Origin: Druceiella hillmani
Taxonomy: Eukaryota > Arthropoda > Insecta > Lepidoptera > Hepialidae
NCBI GenBank assembly: GCA_039881145.1
Contig: JAYKKI010000013.1
Location: forward strand, 38,707,501 to 38,771,500
Length of the DNA stretch: 64,000 nt
Direction of reading: 5' to 3'
Both the position numbers and the translations under genes were made by a program. Under the pieces are notes generated by a model that saw only the letters and a program-made list of their open reading frames with translations, searched no databases and was not told the DNA's origin. How positions within the stretch are numbered: the stretch's first letter is position 1; every line of letters starts with the position of its first letter. This document shows, piece after piece, positions 62,840 through 64,000 of the stretch.

Positions 62840-64000
62840 AAACATACACTTAAAAAGTGATTTATTTATAGCCTGTTCGTGTCAGGTTAGTACCAATCTC
62901 ATAAGATTTGCGTTTACATTATTTAGTCTAGGTCTAGTTCGACTTTCACGAAAGCGTCTTCCTTTTGAGCAATTTTAGAACCCTTGCTGTAAATCGTATT
63001 TTACTCAAACTTTTTATTTTATCGGTTATCTGTGTATCAAAGGTTTTTTTTTGTTTATAATAATTGCACTTATTTTCAAAGATGAAATCGTTCTCACGTC
63101 CCTTTATTAAGCGTTTAAAATAATACAACGAATACGATTTACTATTCAACACACACTAAGAGAACACGTTCCACTAAGTTATCCAGCACAGTTGCCACAG
63201 ATTCTGTAATTCTGAACTAAGAGACAACGTTATGCTACACATACTATAGCTTTAATTGATGCTATACACGCGATGAAAGTGGAGTGTCTATTCCTGAAAC
63301 CAAAACTAATGTCGGTGTCTACGTAACACGTCATCACCAGCAGCCCAAACAAACACACAATGAAGCATGCTTCGAACTGATCTTCAACCGAAATAGTCCA
63401 GTCCAAAATAAACATGCTACTAGCGACTAGTGTATTGATTTCTTTCGTAATCACGTTAATTATTTACAATTCGATTTAATCCATTTCGGTTGGATCAATA
63501 TCTAATGAGAGAGCTTTCAGTATGAGTTAGTAGTTCTAATTTACTCTCTCGAAAATAGATTAGACGTTTTCTGTCTATCGGTGGTCATCCTTGATAATGA
63601 TGTCATTAAATAGCTACTTTAAAAGTACTTTAATCTTTTATGGAGATGTTGGTAATATCTTTTATTTTTTCAAAATAAGTGTACATAAAAATAGTTAAAA
63701 TATTATAGTAATAACTAAATAAATTTTTCTTATGGTTTTAATTATAATTAGATGTAGTGTAGCTATAATCTGAATAAAATATTCGCTATTTAAAAAGAAC
63801 TAATTGCAATTACAACATGGACGGGTCATTCTTTTAAATTCAGAAAAATCTTAATTTTTTGTTAATAAAAATTCGAGTAGACAAAGACATCTACCATTGG
63901 TTTCGTTTCATAGTTTTTTTTGAGTATGAATTTTGTTAACGCTATCCTTACAGGTAAATTCCTATCTTCTCAGCGTACGCGCCTCGATTGCAAAAAATGT
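62840..64000. repeat. Segmental duplication block 6, copy B (runs off the window)
   Basis: Counterpart of 12,690-13,900. The run GCTTCGAACTGATCTT is identical. Similarity is still visible in the last 100 bases, so the duplicated segment continues beyond 64,000. Minus-strand frames at 62,946 and 63,230 have no intact equivalent in A. Confidence 0.85.

Overview
This window looks like non-genic chromosomal DNA from an arthropod, most probably an insect. It is strongly AT-rich, studded with long (TA)n and (TG)n microsatellites, and has no long open frames, operons, tRNAs or rRNAs. The only recognisable coding sequence belongs to decayed mobile elements of kinds common in arthropods: a DUF4817-type Tc1/mariner-like transposase, a second mariner fragment, non-LTR (LINE) reverse-transcriptase fragments, and a piece of a multicopy arthropod family of unknown function. 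All carry frameshifts, stops or truncations. No host gene with supported exons was found. All homology calls come from remembered family motifs, with no search run.

Layout. Positions 1-14,000 (segment A) and 54,780-64,000 (segment B) are diverged copies of each other: at least six blocks of similar sequence occur in the same order and orientation, about 50-55 kb apart. Segment A also holds a 135-bp tandem repeat (6.5 kb), a roughly 20-bp GGGGTAAACTGGG-type minisatellite (9.1 kb), a 199-bp tandem duplication (9.95 kb) and the DUF4817-type transposase relic (11.0-12.1 kb), none of which I see in B. Segment B carries a five-copy 141-bp satellite where A has a single unit.

The middle holds minisatellites (15.84, 22.45 and 25.3 kb), a conserved-protein pseudogene (21.6 kb), a MITE-like element with 68-bp inverted ends (22.99 kb), the 3' end of a LINE (33.9 kb), a mariner fragment (39.8 kb), a LINE reverse-transcriptase fragment (41.1-41.8 kb) and a short unrecognised open frame of coding appearance (42.7 kb). 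A second, more local duplication relates 46.2-47.5 kb to 50.8-52.9 kb.

The most interesting structure is at 51.4 kb, with a partner at 54.0 kb: a near-perfect fold-back with 70-bp arms carrying a hammerhead-ribozyme-like core (CTGAAGA, short stem, GAAA, palindromic stem III ending in GTC). This arrangement recalls the terminal repeats of Penelope-like retroelements. The genes do not work together; the window records repeated duplication, transposon insertion and small tandem-duplication mutations.
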